Counted from the first letter of the stretch, positions 44,730 to 56,491 are shown. The stretch is 64,000 nucleotides of DNA from Drosophila miranda (GCF_003369915.1 NW_022881651.1:1-64000), one strand, 5' to 3'. The notes: a model not told the origin generated them from the letters alone. A program made the numbers and translations.

Positions 44730-45341
44730 CAGACGCCTGCTGCCTCTGGCCCACGCACTGGGCGACGACGTCCAGAGCAGCCATTGAGCCGTTCCCAGGC
44801 ACCACAACAGCAGCAGCTACCCCAGCTGCAACAGCAGCCGCTGCGCGAACAACAACAGCGACAGCAGCAGCAGCAGCAGTTTGCCAACAACCGCTCCCGG
44901 CAGAAGATGCAGCCGAAACGCCAATCTTTGGAGGGATCCTGCAGCCAGGCACTGTTGGAGAATACGCAGAGGATGACGCGATTGGAAAAGAGGCTGGAAG
45001 TGACGATGTCACTACTCACCTCGCTCATCCAATCCCAGGCAGTGACGGCAACTCCAGCAGTTGCAGTTACATCGGAAAATCCACCAACAATGGCAGCAGC
45101 AACAGTGGTTGCCCCAGCTCCAGCAGCCAGGCGGTCAAAGAAACCACCACGATCACAGCCACCACAAGAAACGTTAGGGCCAACGCCAGCCGCCATTCCA
45201 GAGACGGATCCTGAAATGGATGAAAAAAATGATGACGATGAGTTGTGGACAGATGACGACTCCATGGATGACATTAAGGCCTACGCCCGCAACATGAGGT
45301 ACCATCTTGACAACCAGATATCCTGGAACGCTGTGTACTAA
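44730..45341 (+). pseudogene. 5'-truncated Gag C-terminus, copy 1
   Basis: Begins right after the poly(A) of the preceding element and keeps the Gag C-terminal frame to the stop after SWNAVY. Features are a Gln-rich stretch (REQQQRQQQQQQ), a leucine-heptad-like segment (ALLENTQRMTRLEKRLEVTM), a Pro/Ala-rich linker and an acidic tail (DPEMDEKNDDDELWTDDD). The same frame is kept in all three copies, which supports it as the genuine gag frame. Confidence 0.7.
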
Positions 45342-45473
45342 TTGGACACATCTCTGCCACTGCATTGGATTAAATGACAAATGCATATCACTCGCATGCC
45401 ACAACAAAAATGAACAACGGACGCTGCCGCCATCAAAGCATTCAGAGTGCCATGTGTACCTGGAATGGAAATA
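45342..45473 (+). other. Gag-flanking segment containing a 62-bp shared block
   Basis: After the gag stop the block atgcatatcactcgcatgcc to ccatcaaagc (about 45382-45443) is the reverse complement of 1139-1200 in U1. It links the gag element to the unit, in opposite orientation. Confidence 0.7.
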
Positions 45474-46583
45474 CACACACACACACACACAAACATCCAT
45501 TACACTTGGGCGGCCGGACCTGTGCCGTTCGAGTTATGTGTGTCGTGTCCACCATCGTCCTTAGTTGGTGGCCGGATCCAGTGCCATGGCATTCAGAGTG
45601 CCCTATGGTCCTGGAAAAGGAAAAAAATCCATCAGCCACACATACGAAAAAAAAGGGCTTTCAAAATACTTACCGCCAGCCATTCAGACACACACACACA
45701 AACACTTGGGCGGCCGGACCTGTGCCGTTCGAGTTATGTGTGTCGTTGTCCGCCATTGCCCACAGCTGGTGGCCGGACCAGTGCCACTCGCTCTACATTA
45801 GGGCCACAATTGCCGACGCACACACACACAAACATCCATTACACTTGGGCGGCCGGACCTGTGCCGTTCGAGTAGGTGTGTCGTTGTCCGCCATTGCCCA
45901 CAGCTGGTGGCCGGACCAGTGCCACTCGCTCTACATTAGGGCCACAATTGCCGACGCACACACACACAAACACCCATTACACTTGGGCGGCCGGACCTGT
46001 GCCGTTCGAGTTATGTGTGTCGTGTCCGCCGTCGTCCTTAGTTGGTGGCCGGATCCAGTGCCATGGCATTCAGAGTGCCCTATGGTCCTGGAAAAGGAAA
46101 AAAATCCATCAGCCACACATACGAAAAAAAAGGGCTCTCAAAATACTTACCGCCAGCCATTCAGACACACACACACAAACACTTGGGCGGCCGGACCTGT
46201 GCCGTTCGAGTTATGTGTGTCGTTGTCCGCCATTGCCCACAGCTGGTGGCCGGACCAGTGCCACTCGCTCTACATTAGGGCCACAATTGCCGACGCACAC
46301 ACACACAAACATCCATTAAACTTGGGCGGCCGGACCTGTGCCGTTCGAGTAGGTGTGTCGTTGTCCGCCATTGCCCACAGCTGGTGGCCGGACCAGTTCC
46401 ACTCGCTCTACATTAGGGCCACAATTGCCGACGCACACACACACTCACATCCATTTCACTTTGGCGGCCGGACCCGTGTCGCCACAGTGTGCCGTCTACT
46501 CCTGGCTCCCAGCTGGTGGCCGGACCAGTGCCACTGGTTCTCCAAGAGGGCAGCCACAGCCACAACGACGACGACGAGGTGCT
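45474..46583 (+). repeat. CA/CCGG array, expanded and inverted relative to U1
   Basis: About 1.1 kb of the same blocks as 590-1060 but reverse-complemented, with two rounds of a higher-order repeat. Blocks carrying the reversed intron signature lie at 45611-45673 and about 46086-46150. A 403-codon frame (45374-46585) of His-Thr and Gly-Gly-Arg-Thr repeats is open, but other frames are open as well, so it is a composition effect. At 46583 the array switches abruptly to forward unit sequence (gtggcgcacagaattt). Confidence 0.8.
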
Positions 46584-47348
46584 AGTGGCGCACAGAATTT
46601 TAATTTACATTGGCGAGAAAGAGGAAATTAAGCTTGTCGGTAGTGGTTGGGAAGGGGAATGTGAATGTGTGTGGGGCGAGTTGGGAAAATGGCTGCTTGG
46701 CTTGGCGTCGGCATTTTAATGTATTCCTTATTGGCGTTAATTAAGAATTTTTAACAGTTTAGTTGGGCGGCAAACAAGTTAAGGGGCTCGTTAGTCGCCC
46801 GACGTGTCACACCGCTTCATCTGCCTCGTCGATCATCTGTAACTGTTTCTGTATCTGTACAAAGGAGCCTAGAATTTCTTAGATCTGTGTTCTTCTACCA
46901 TCCTCTACATGGATTGGTTCCACATTAATCCTAAAGATGCACAAATTTTATAGCTTGAACAAAAAAAAAAAAAAAAACACATACAATAATCGCATATCAC
47001 ATAGGGGGAGGGTTCCAAAGTATTTACACGGTCCAATGTTTGCACGGGTAATATAATGGAGATTCTCTTGGTAAAGATTTTATTCGTAATTTATTCGTCC
47101 AACTATCGAGAAAGACTCGCGTGTGCCGTACGATACGATCCATTACGATACGATATCGTCTGTGGGCTATATATGTATGTATATTGATGTGTGCATATGT
47201 AAGTACAATCCGAAGAGAGGATTACTCTTGTTTTGTTCTCTTTCCTAGATGATAATATCGTATCAGTGGTTCTGGAAGGGGGTGCTTAAACCTACGACGA
47301 AAGCTATAATCCAGTGGATGGGTCGGAATAGGTGTCCTGTTCCTCCGC

Positions 47349-47909
47349 TCAGACATAGACCTCTCCTGTCTTGGCCTCGGGACTGTGTTTGGCGAGGGTT
47401 GAGGTAGCACTCGTGGCCGTTGCCGTTGCCGTGGCGCCGCTCTGGGGCAGGGCGATCGTGCCACCGGATGAAGAGTTGTCCACTGTATCCACTGTGGGGG
47501 CTCCTGCCGAACGCACCGAGGAGCGCACTGTGGGGTCCTGCAGGTTGAAGCTCAGACTGAAGCTGTTGTTCCGCGAAATGTTGCCGTTGCCGCTGCCGTT
47601 CAGGGGCTTCACGGTCAGGAGGGCCGTGGTGGTGATGCCGCCGCCGCCGCCCGCACCCGGCCCCACGGTCATGCCGTTGCTGGAGCCACTGTTGCTGTAG
47701 CCGTCCTGCTCCTGGGCCAGGTCCACGATGGACAGGGACGAGGGGAAGCGCTGAATGGAGAGCGAGACGGGGATCGTGGTGATGACGTCATTGGGCTCGT
47801 AGCCACTGGCCGTTGTTGTGATGGTCGGCAGCTGGGCGTTCGCCGCGATGGGAAGGATGCTCAGGGTCCCCGTGGGAATGGTGTACCCGCCGCCGCTGCT
47901 GTTGGCCAT
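47349..47909 (-). CDS. Gly/Ser/Thr-rich hypothetical protein, 186 codons (U4)
   Basis: Same length and ends as the U3 copy, with an Asp-free change at LLTVKP (Ser to Thr) and few others. Having two full-length copies is the main reason for listing this frame at all. Family not recognised. See the U3 entry for composition and context. Confidence 0.38.
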   Translation of the reverse strand: MANSSGGGYTIPTGTLSILPIAANAQLPTITTTASGYEPNDVITTIPVSLSIQRFPSSLSIVDLAQEQDGYSNSGSSNGMTVGPGAGGGGGITTTALLTVKPLNGSGNGNISRNNSFSLSFNLQDPTVRSSVRSAGAPTVDTVDNSSSGGTIALPQSGATATATATSATSTLAKHSPEAKTGEVYV

Positions 47910-48042
47910 CGTGAAGGGAAAAGACAGCGTGGTGATGTTCGTGGCAGCGGAGAGGGCTACGGAATCGAGAATCGAAGGGAGAGAGATTGTGGTTGGAGTA
48001 TCTGAATCTGCATCTGCGGGAGTATCTGTGCCCGGTACTCAC

Positions 48043-48261
48043 TGCTGTGAGCTCGCTGTAAATGATGACCACTGCGGGCAGGGTCAACGCCTTGACGCAG
48101 CACATGAGGAACCCAAAGAAGAGCCACGCGATCTCCCCGCAGGTGGAGAAGCGGAAGAGCTGCAGGAAGCCGATCGGCTGTGTGGGCTCCAGTCCTGCGG
48201 CCACCGGCGCCTCATCCAGGGACTTGCCATCGGTTGTCGGCGTGCCAGAAGCCTCGTCCAT
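48043..48261 (-). pseudogene. Mdr65: Mdr65-like first exon, intact (U4)
   Basis: Seventy-three codons from the ATG at 48261 to the GTGAGT donor (48037-48042). The N-terminus reads EASGTPTTDGK (Thr to Pro relative to U1). Frame and donor are intact and no downstream exons are seen. Confidence 0.75.
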
Positions 48262-49022
48262 CTATCGGTACGACGAAGGACGGAGGAATAGTGTTACTCA
48301 AGCCAAGACCCGCGATTTATTCACAGACACGGACAGAGACAGACGGCACGCAAAGGTTAATTCAATTACTGCCACACTCTCAGAGGCATGTATCTGTATC
48401 TGTGGCTGTGGCAAGGGTACAGCAGCTACTTTGTATCTTTTGCCATAGTTCTCTCTCATTGACCCGCGGGGTTAACGAGTAATAGAATCTACCGTTTATT
48501 ATTGGACATTCCAACGCCAATTCGGAGCGATTCGATTCGATTCCCTTTCAGAGGCCCGTACAGAAATCTGTGTGGCGCCATTCGCCCCCTGCCCCCTCTC
48601 CTTGTCGTGGGATGGATGATCACCTTTTAATTGATTTTCAACACTTTGATCCTTCAGATACTGTATCTATGCACTGATTTCTGCAGAAGATCCGTTACTG
48701 CTCACTCGGACCGCCCAAACGCGACTGCTGGAACACCGTCCGCGGAGCCACCCATTTATGTTGATTCCCCGATGTGGATGCTGGACAGAGTAGTACTCGG
48801 GCTTGGGCATGAGTACTCGTGTGTGTATCGTATCAATCGCTCGCTTTGGGGTTCACAATTCTAATTGATCTCCGCTTTCCGCTCTTGGGGTAGGTTCCGC
48901 CGAAAGAGGCGCTTCAATTTACAATGAGAGCAAAAGAGACATTCTGTAGAGGGTTTTTCTTTTCTTTGCTTTTCTTTTCTTTATTCTTTTTCTTTCATTT
49001 GGAGGGGGGAAGGTGCAAAAAT

Positions 49023-49648
49023 CTAAAACGGAGGCAGACTCTTGAGCCTCCTGCTGGTGCGCAGCACGAATGGTGCCGGCTGATTTGTACCGGCATTTCC
49101 TCCAGCGGGAACGACTTCGGGAGCAGCTACGGGAGCGACTGCGGGAGCGACTCCGACCGACTCGCCTTCATCGTCCGAGCCCCCGAGCATTACGCTGTCC
49201 AAAGTAGTGCGGGACGCCCGCAGTGTCATTATGTACCCAGGGCGAGGACGCGGCGCTGACACTCGCCGAATGCCACGGCATGGCTGCTGGTGGGCCCGTC
49301 GTCCTCATTGCCGGGCCGTTCAAAAATCGTCTCGAGACCGGTGGGCCTCGACTTTGCGATGGTCTGCGATGGCGCCTGAGAACCGGTGGTCGGCGTCAGG
49401 CTGGGCTTCTTGGCCAGGCGGCTGGGACTAAGACTGGGCCTGGCGGCGCTCTGGCTCTTGCTCTTGCAGGCGCGCGGCGGCATTTGGCGCCGAACCATAG
49501 TCGCGGTTGCCACAGATCCTGTATCCCCCAGTATACTCCCGGCTGAAATGAGACGAAAGGAGAAATGAGTTACGACTGTCCGATGGCCGCAGAACCGAGT
49601 ACTTCCTTTACCTTTAGCTTTGCCTTCAAGTTTTTTCTTTGCAGGCAT
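49023..49648 (-). pseudogene. Small basic protein gene, internally deleted (U4)
   Basis: Exon 1 (49612-49648) and both splice sites look intact. Exon 2 has lost about 80 bp between gtcattatgt and acccagggcg, which removes the KKRTLSQKSCLKVRN-type middle and shifts the frame, so the protein is cut soon after RRVLALGT. The deletion endpoints share a gt/acc-type microhomology. Confidence 0.55.
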
Positions 49649-49987
49649 TTCTCGTATCTTTTTCCGGCTTTTCCGTCTCCTGGATAAACCTTTCGACTTC
49701 TCAAACGAGCAACGAGCAACGAGCATCTTTGGGTTGAGGGCTCTCAGTGCTCCACAGGGGTGGGGCTGAGAGGCTGGGGTGTGAGCCGCCAGCAACCAAG
49801 CGCGTTGCTTTATTAATATTTGTGGGCAGTATATGTCTTAATTTAATTTATGTACATTTTTGTGTTTGTTTTACAATTCAACTTTAAACGACACTCAAAC
49901 ACACACTAGTACATTTTATGGCACATTAATTTACAAACATATAATCTGCAGCAACGAAACACTTGTAACCTCGACTAGGCCCGCAGC

Positions 49988-52900
49988 CAGATGAGAGATC
50001 GCCGGCCAGATGAGGCCAAAACTCAGGGTGGAGTTGACGATCGGCAGCGGTGGACGTAGACATCCTACGCCCACAGCCAGGAAACATCTGCTCCCAGCAC
50101 GTGCCAATATCAGCCTGTTTCAAAAGTCGCTGGAACGGTTGATCAATCTCAACACCGAGATTAGAATAGCGCAGGACATTGATGACGTCGTTGACTTGTT
50201 TTTGGACAATATACGGGTAGCAGCAGCAGCAGCAACAACACAACATCAACAGCAGCATCCAAACTCACATCGAAGATGGCCACAGCAGCGACAGCATCAA
50301 CATCAGCAGCGGTCACAGCAACATCACCGGCACCATCACCTTAAGCTGGACGTGGCTACTAGCGAGCTGCTTTCCAACAAACAGCAGTGCAAGAGGATCT
50401 GGCTGGCGACTCGCACCATCGAAGCCAGACGAAACTACAGGGCGGCGCAAAATCGTCTTAATAAGGGGCTCACAATCCTGAAAAACAAAAATATCAACAA
50501 ACTGTTCACAGGGATTGACAACAAAGACCGCTATCAAATGCAGAAACTTTGGAAACTGACCAGCACAATCAAAAGACAGCCGCAGCCAAACTGGCCACTG
50601 AGGCTGCCAACTATGACTGGAGGCAAGGCAAGTGTCTCGTGCACAAAGTCAACAGCCGAGACAGCCGATGCCTTTGCTACTCACCTGGAGGAGAGATTCA
50701 GCCCGATACTATCCAATTCAGATGAAGAGCGGACCGCAATCAACAGAGAGCGTGAGCAGTCAAAACGGCAGAAGCAGCTACAACCAGACCAGGAAATCAG
50801 GATTCCCTTCAGACCAGTCACACTGCCTGAGCTGATGCAGATTGTTGATGCATTGGAGCTGTCCAAATCAACTGGGGGCGACAAAATCAATAACAAACTG
50901 ATTAAAAATTTGCCAAAAAAAGCGCTATTATATTTAATATTAATTTATAACTCCATTTTCAGACTGGGCCACTTTCCAAGTCAGTGGAAACATGCCCAGA
51001 TTAAAATGATTTTAAAGCCGGGCAAAAACACAGCCGACATGTGTTCCTACCGGCCAATCAGTCTATTATCTGGCCTTTCAAAGATCTTTGAAAAATTGCT
51101 GATGGCGAGATTGTTTGAGGTGGAGAATTTTGCCAAGGCCGTACCCAATTACCAATTTGGATTTCGGCGGGAGCATGGCACTGAGCAGCAGCTGGCTCGA
51201 GTCACACAATATATCCTCAAGGCGTATGAGAAAAAACAAGTTTGCTCGGCAATTTTTCTGGACATATCCGAAGCTTTTGACCGAGTATGGCATGAAGGGC
51301 TGCTGTACAAGTTGAAGAAGCTGCTGCCTTTAAATTTGTACTGCATTCTGGAGAGCTACCTGGCTGAACGCACTTTTTGCGTGAGCTGCGGAGACGATGA
51401 TCTGTCAAGAATCGGAAAAATATCAGCTGGAGTCCCGCAGGGTAGTGTACTTGGGCCAATACTATACACGATCTATGCCTCGGACATACCCATGCCTCAC
51501 CTCATCCCTGACAGCACTGGCTTCCATCCAGAACGGGAATCAATGCTGCTGTCCACGTATGCCAACGACACGGTGATAATGAGCGCATCTGCAATCCCAA
51601 ATGTGGCAGTCAAAAATAACCAGCGGTACCTACAACACTTCTCTATATGGGCCAAGAAGTGGTGCATTAACATAAATGCAAAAAAAACCGGACATGTAAT
51701 ATTCACACTGAGGACAATTAGATCAACGGACTTAAGGCAAACGCCGACTATAAATGGACAGGCTGTGCCACTTGACAAATCACACACATATCTGGGCATA
51801 AAAATGGACAAAAAACTCACCCTAAGCGGCCAAACTGGAGTGGCTTGCTGGCCCAAAAAGCCGGCTGCCTAACGAAATCAAGGCTATCGTCATCAAGCAG
51901 CTCATCATGCCCATTTGGCAATATGGTCTTCCGGTTTGGGGCGCACTTACATCCGATTCCCAGCTGCGACGGGTGCAAAGCCTACAAAATAAAATCATTA
52001 GACGGGCAATGAAGGCGACAAGGTTCACCAGGAACGATGCCATAAGGCAGACTCACAATCTAGACACAATTGACGAAGTGTTCCATGCGGCAAGTGGGCG
52101 CTTCGCCAACTCCTTGGCTTGCCATGTCAATCCGGAGGCTCGGAAACTATTACTGCAGCCGTATGAGCCACAGCGATTGCAGAGGCCACGATATCTGCAA
52201 CAGCTGCTCCAACACTTCCGCCCGCTGCAGCCTCAAAATCAGTACTTATTCTCACATCAACAACAACATCCAGATCCGGCCATCTCCGAGGAATCGCTTC
52301 CAGCGCTGGTCCGTCTCGAAGAGGAGGAGCTGAAAAGAAAGAGACAACGTAGGTAATCAGACGCCAGGCAATTAAGAAGAATCCAACAACAAAATATCAT
52401 CAATCCGAACCCCGAAAGGTTCAACGGTTCGATGATAAATTGCTTCAGGAAACGATACCTCAACGGCCAAACTCCCCGGGAAAGAATAGTGGCTCTTATC
52501 TTTGGCCAGCCACTATCTGTCCAAAGGATAATCCTGCCAGATTACGAGGGGGATCCCGATCCAGTGACGCAGCAGCATACCCAGCAGCAGACTCAGCAAC
52601 AGACGCAGCAGCAGACTCAGCAACAGATGCAGCAGCAGACGCAGCAGCGGACCCAGCAGCAGACACAGCAGCGGACCCAGCAGCAGACACAGCAAATTCT
52701 GGCGAGCAGCAACCTGCAGACGTCACATTATCGTTGCCAGACACGGGCTGCAAGCAGCAGCTCACGCACCCTGGACGACAGCCATCGACGCAATCCGCAA
52801 GAGGCACTTCTGGACCACGGACTGGAGCAAGTCCGACGGCGCCTTGAACGGGTGGTCGACGACGACGACGACGTCCAAATCATTACCGATGATCCCCTCC

Positions 52901-53711
52901 ACAGAGCAATTTAAAACGGCACAAAATTCACCTGAAGCGTGTACAAACACGCTTGCGACACCGGGCGACACCCCTAGTTGCTCCTCTGATCCTTCCTCAT
53001 GGGCGTCACCACGGCATCCGGCCTCCAGAAGGGCTCTGCGGACGAGAGTCATCACGGCTGCTGGTTGGCCATGAATGCAAATTTGGACACGCTTGCGCTG
53101 CACACATGGCGCATCCGAATCCACGCAGGGGTGGTTTTCCTGCACTTCATGGCTGCTGGCGACCATCGCCACACAAATTTGGCCGAATCCCGGGCCACCT
53201 GGAGGACCACGGCGATCGCTCCATCCACTCTGCACGGCGCACTTACTCTGCACTTACACACGCGCTCATCCAGCGCCGTACGGTTGCGCACCGTGCCAAA
53301 CACACTGCTCCAGACGACGACGATGATCCAGTACCTGCAAATAGAAATAAAATATAATTAAATTAGATTAAAATGTAAATAATTGTTCAAATATTGTCAA
53401 TACTTATCTGTTTGTGACCACTTGCTGATTTATGTACGTTAATCCTGTGATTGACACATAAGGGCTGCCAGACCATTAGTTTCATGCTATAATGTTAATG
53501 TTAATGTAATGCTAATGTCAATGTAAGTTAATGTTAACAGCCCGCCAATTTTAAAATCGCATTATTGTTGTAAGTTAAGCTTAAATGTAAATTGCCATGT
53601 CCTAGGTAATAAGAAAAAGCTGGAAATAAACTCCGTCAGTAGCAAAACTGGCGGGCGAGTGTGCGCAACGTAGGCGTGCACTTGCATCAAAATTACCTCG
53701 AAAAAAAAAAA
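49988..53711 (+). mobile_element. Jockey-clade (TART-like?) element, copy 2, 5'-truncated
   Basis: Sister of copy 1: same left junction, same 3' UTR, and an A tail of 11 (53701-53711) followed directly by the same gag truncation point. It has an about 245-bp deletion relative to copy 1 in the Asp-rich region and small private indels. Confidence 0.8.
50010..53357 (+). pseudogene. ORF2: reverse transcriptase plus extension, copy 2
   Basis: The frame is open from 50010 through the linker and the whole RT core to 51872, without the 1-bp loss that breaks copy 1. However, the catalytic motif reads YAND (codon 51564-51566) instead of YADD. A 41-bp deletion after KKLTLS (between agc direct repeats) then shifts the frame. 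The post-RT extension continues in other frames from 51907 (MPIWQYGLPVWG) to about 52356, where an insertion (gtaggtaa) ends it, and from 52432 (MINCFRKRY) with the QQT repeat and one VQIITDD. Confidence 0.75.
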
Positions 53712-54302
53712 CAGACGCCTGCTGCCTCTGGCCCACGCACTGGGCGACGACGTCCCGAGCAGCCATTGAGCCATTCCCAGGCACCACAACAGCAGCAGCT
53801 ACAGCAGCTGCAACAGCAGTCGCAGCGCGAACAACAACAGCGACAGCAGCAGCAGCAGCAGTTTGCCAACAACCGCTCCCGGCAGAAGATGCAGCCGAAA
53901 CGCCAATCTTTCGAGGGATCCTGCAGCCAGGCACTGTTGGAGAATACGCAGAGGATGACGCGATTGGAAAAGAGGCTGGGAGTGACGATGTCACTACTCA
54001 CCTCGCTCATCCAATCCCAGGCAGTGACGGCAACTCCAGCAGTTGCAGTAACATCGGAAAATCCACCAACAATGGCAGCAGCAACAGTGGTTGCCCCAGC
54101 TCCAGCAGCCAGGCGGTCAAAGAAACCACCACGATCACAGCCACCACAAAAATCGTTAGGGCCAACGCCAGCCGCCATTCCAGAGACGGATCCTGAAATG
54201 GATGAAGAAAATGATGACGATGAGATGTGGACAGATGACGACTCCATGGATGACATGAGGTACCATCTTGACAACCAGATATCCTGGAACGCTGTGTACT
54301 AA
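53712..54302 (+). pseudogene. 5'-truncated Gag C-terminus, copy 2
   Basis: Same start point and frame as copy 1, with a short in-frame loss before the end (DDSMDDMRYHL instead of DDIKAYARNMRYHL, minus 8 codons). The heptad segment and acidic tail are kept. Confidence 0.68.
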
Positions 54303-54432
54303 TTGGACACATCTCTGCCACTGCATTGGATTAAATGACAAATGCATATCACTCGCATGCCACAACAAAAATGAACAACGGACGCTGCCGCCATCAAAGC
54401 ATTCAGAGTGCCATGTGTACCTGGAATGGAAA

Positions 54433-55078
54433 TACACACACACACACACACAAACATCCATTACACTTGGGCGGCCGGACCTGTGCCGTTCGAGTTATGT
54501 GTGTCGTGTCCGCCATCGTCCTTAGTTGGTGGCCGGATCCAGTGCCATGTCATTCAGAGTGCCCTATGGTCCTGGAAAAGGAACAAAATCCATCAGCCAC
54601 ACATACGAAAAAATAGGGCTCTCAAAATACTTACCGCCAGCCATTCAGACACACACACACAAACACTTGGGCGGCCGGACCTGTGCCGTTCGAGTTATGT
54701 GTGTCGTTGTCCGCCATTGCCCACAGCTGGTGGCCGGACCAGTGCCACTCGCTCTACATTAGGGCCACAATTGCCGACGCACACACACACTCACATCCAT
54801 TTCACTTTGGCGGCCGGACCCGTGTCGCCACAGTAAAATGTGTGCCATCTACTCCTGGCTCCCAGCTGGTGGCCGGACCAGTGCCACTCGCTCTACATTA
54901 GGGCCACAATTGCCGACGCACACACACACTCACATCCATTTCACTTTGGCGGCCGGACCCGTGTCGCCACAGTAATATGTGTGCCGTCTACTCCTGGCTC
55001 CCAGCTGGTGGCCGGACCAGTGCCCCTGGTTCTCCAAGAGGGCAGCCACAGCCACAACGACGACGACGAGGTGCTAAT
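54433..55078 (+). repeat. CA/CCGG array, inverted orientation, copy 2
   Basis: Reverse complement of about 7010-7490 with local expansions; the ggccggacc-gccacag block is duplicated at 54790-54840 and 54950-54972. It continues directly into the inverted unit arm. Confidence 0.8.
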
Positions 55079-56491
55079 TGCACCTACTTCTGACGACTTC
55101 GGATGACGCCAATTTCGACGACCAGGGGGGACGACGGGGTCGGCCGGTATGCAACGCAATGTCTTTACAAGCATTGTGTTTTGCTATGCCGGCCGATGCT
55201 CCGCTGTTTCTTGTCTTCCCTGTAATTATAGAAAAAAAAGATATAGACATTATTTTAAATTGTTATGTTTATTGTAATATTGTAAACGTAAATCAATTGT
55301 ACCTGTTTTGTCTCGTCTTTGTTCCAGTGTAGTATCTCTTTTATTACCTGTTTTACCTGTTTTTCCGTCGTCTTCACTCCAGTCTACTACTTATCTGTAT
55401 TGTTATTTCTGCAAGTGCTTGTCTCTTTTTTTTTATTTTCCACGCAAAGCACCTGCATTTTTTACCTTTTCTCTTTATCTATTCCTCAATTGACTACGTG
55501 TTGCAACACTGCACTTTCTGAATTTTCGATCTCATTTCTTTAACCCCTTCTTCCCCCCCCCCCCCATTGTTATTTTCGTAATTAGTGCGGTTCTCCGACA
55601 CCCCACTACAAAAATATTACATCGGTTATCGGTTTCAAATCGACTTTCAAATCAGCATCAGTTGCCGCCACACCACCATCACTACGGCCTAAATTGAGCC
55701 AAAAATGCTAGTCTTCGCATAAAACAATTACGCCCCCTATAAACTGCCCGCCCACATGTACATGCTACATTCCTAGTCGTCTGCCCTCAGCAGGCGGCAA
55801 GGGTAGTAGAGGGGACTGAAGACCACACACCGCATTACAGCCAACAAAACATCAAGTTGACGAACTCACAGGGGATTGCAAATCAAATTTTTAAGTTAGG
55901 GGGAATTACAAAGGGAAGAGACAGCATACTTTTGAGCGTGGCCCCACTTTACTTTCTTGACTCACACCACACACACACACACACACACTTGACACACTAT
56001 TACACACACTTGACGAGTCCCCCCTCCCCCCTCTTGACAATTCGTACTTTTGGAGCCTTTTGCCCCGATCGTGGGTTGGTCTCGAGTCTGGGTCTCTGTC
56101 CAAAGGAAAAGTCGTGTCGTGAACGTTGTGGAGTCGAGACGTGTTCGAGGTTTAGTTTAGTCCCTCCGTCCCTTTCTCCCCCCCCCCCCCTCTCTTACCG
56201 CCTGCTGGCTGCGGGCCTATTTCGAGGTTACAAGTGTTTCGTTGCTGCAGTATTATATGTTTGTAAAGTTTATTGTGCCATCAAATGTACTAGTGTGTGT
56301 TTGAGTGTCATTTAAAGTTGTATTGTAAAACAAACACAAAAATGTACATATATTAAATCAAGACATATACTGCCCAAAAAAAAAAAAAAAAAAAAAAATA
56401 TTAATAAAGCAACGCGCTTGGTTGCTGGCGGCTCACACCCCAGCCTCTCAGCCCCTCCCCTGTTGGAGCACTGAGAGCCCTCAACCCAAAG
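55079..56491 (-). repeat. Inverted copy of the unit junction region
   Basis: Reads as the reverse complement of U1/U2 sequence from about 6960 back through the poly-G tract and 6421/6420 to about 5645, so the unit-to-unit junction was already present when it inverted. The poly-G tract appears as poly-C at 55554-55564. A 24-A run (about 56376-56399) replaces a short acaaa. No gene is seen in this stretch. Confidence 0.85.

Larger units (their letters stand above)
46584..49987. repeat. Unit U4 (right part of the unit)
   Basis: Forward-oriented unit from the gtggcgcacag block to the same cccgcagccag | jockey junction seen at 40717. Its left end is the array/unit junction, not a complete unit start. 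From 46584 to 47340 there is only AT-rich spacer. Confidence 0.85.

Noticed and set aside
45374-46585. 403-codon frame of His-Thr and Gly-Gly-Arg-Thr repeats
   Set aside because: It lies wholly in the CA/CCGG array, other frames there are also open, and the blocks carry splice-like sites on the other strand. Composition explains the openness.
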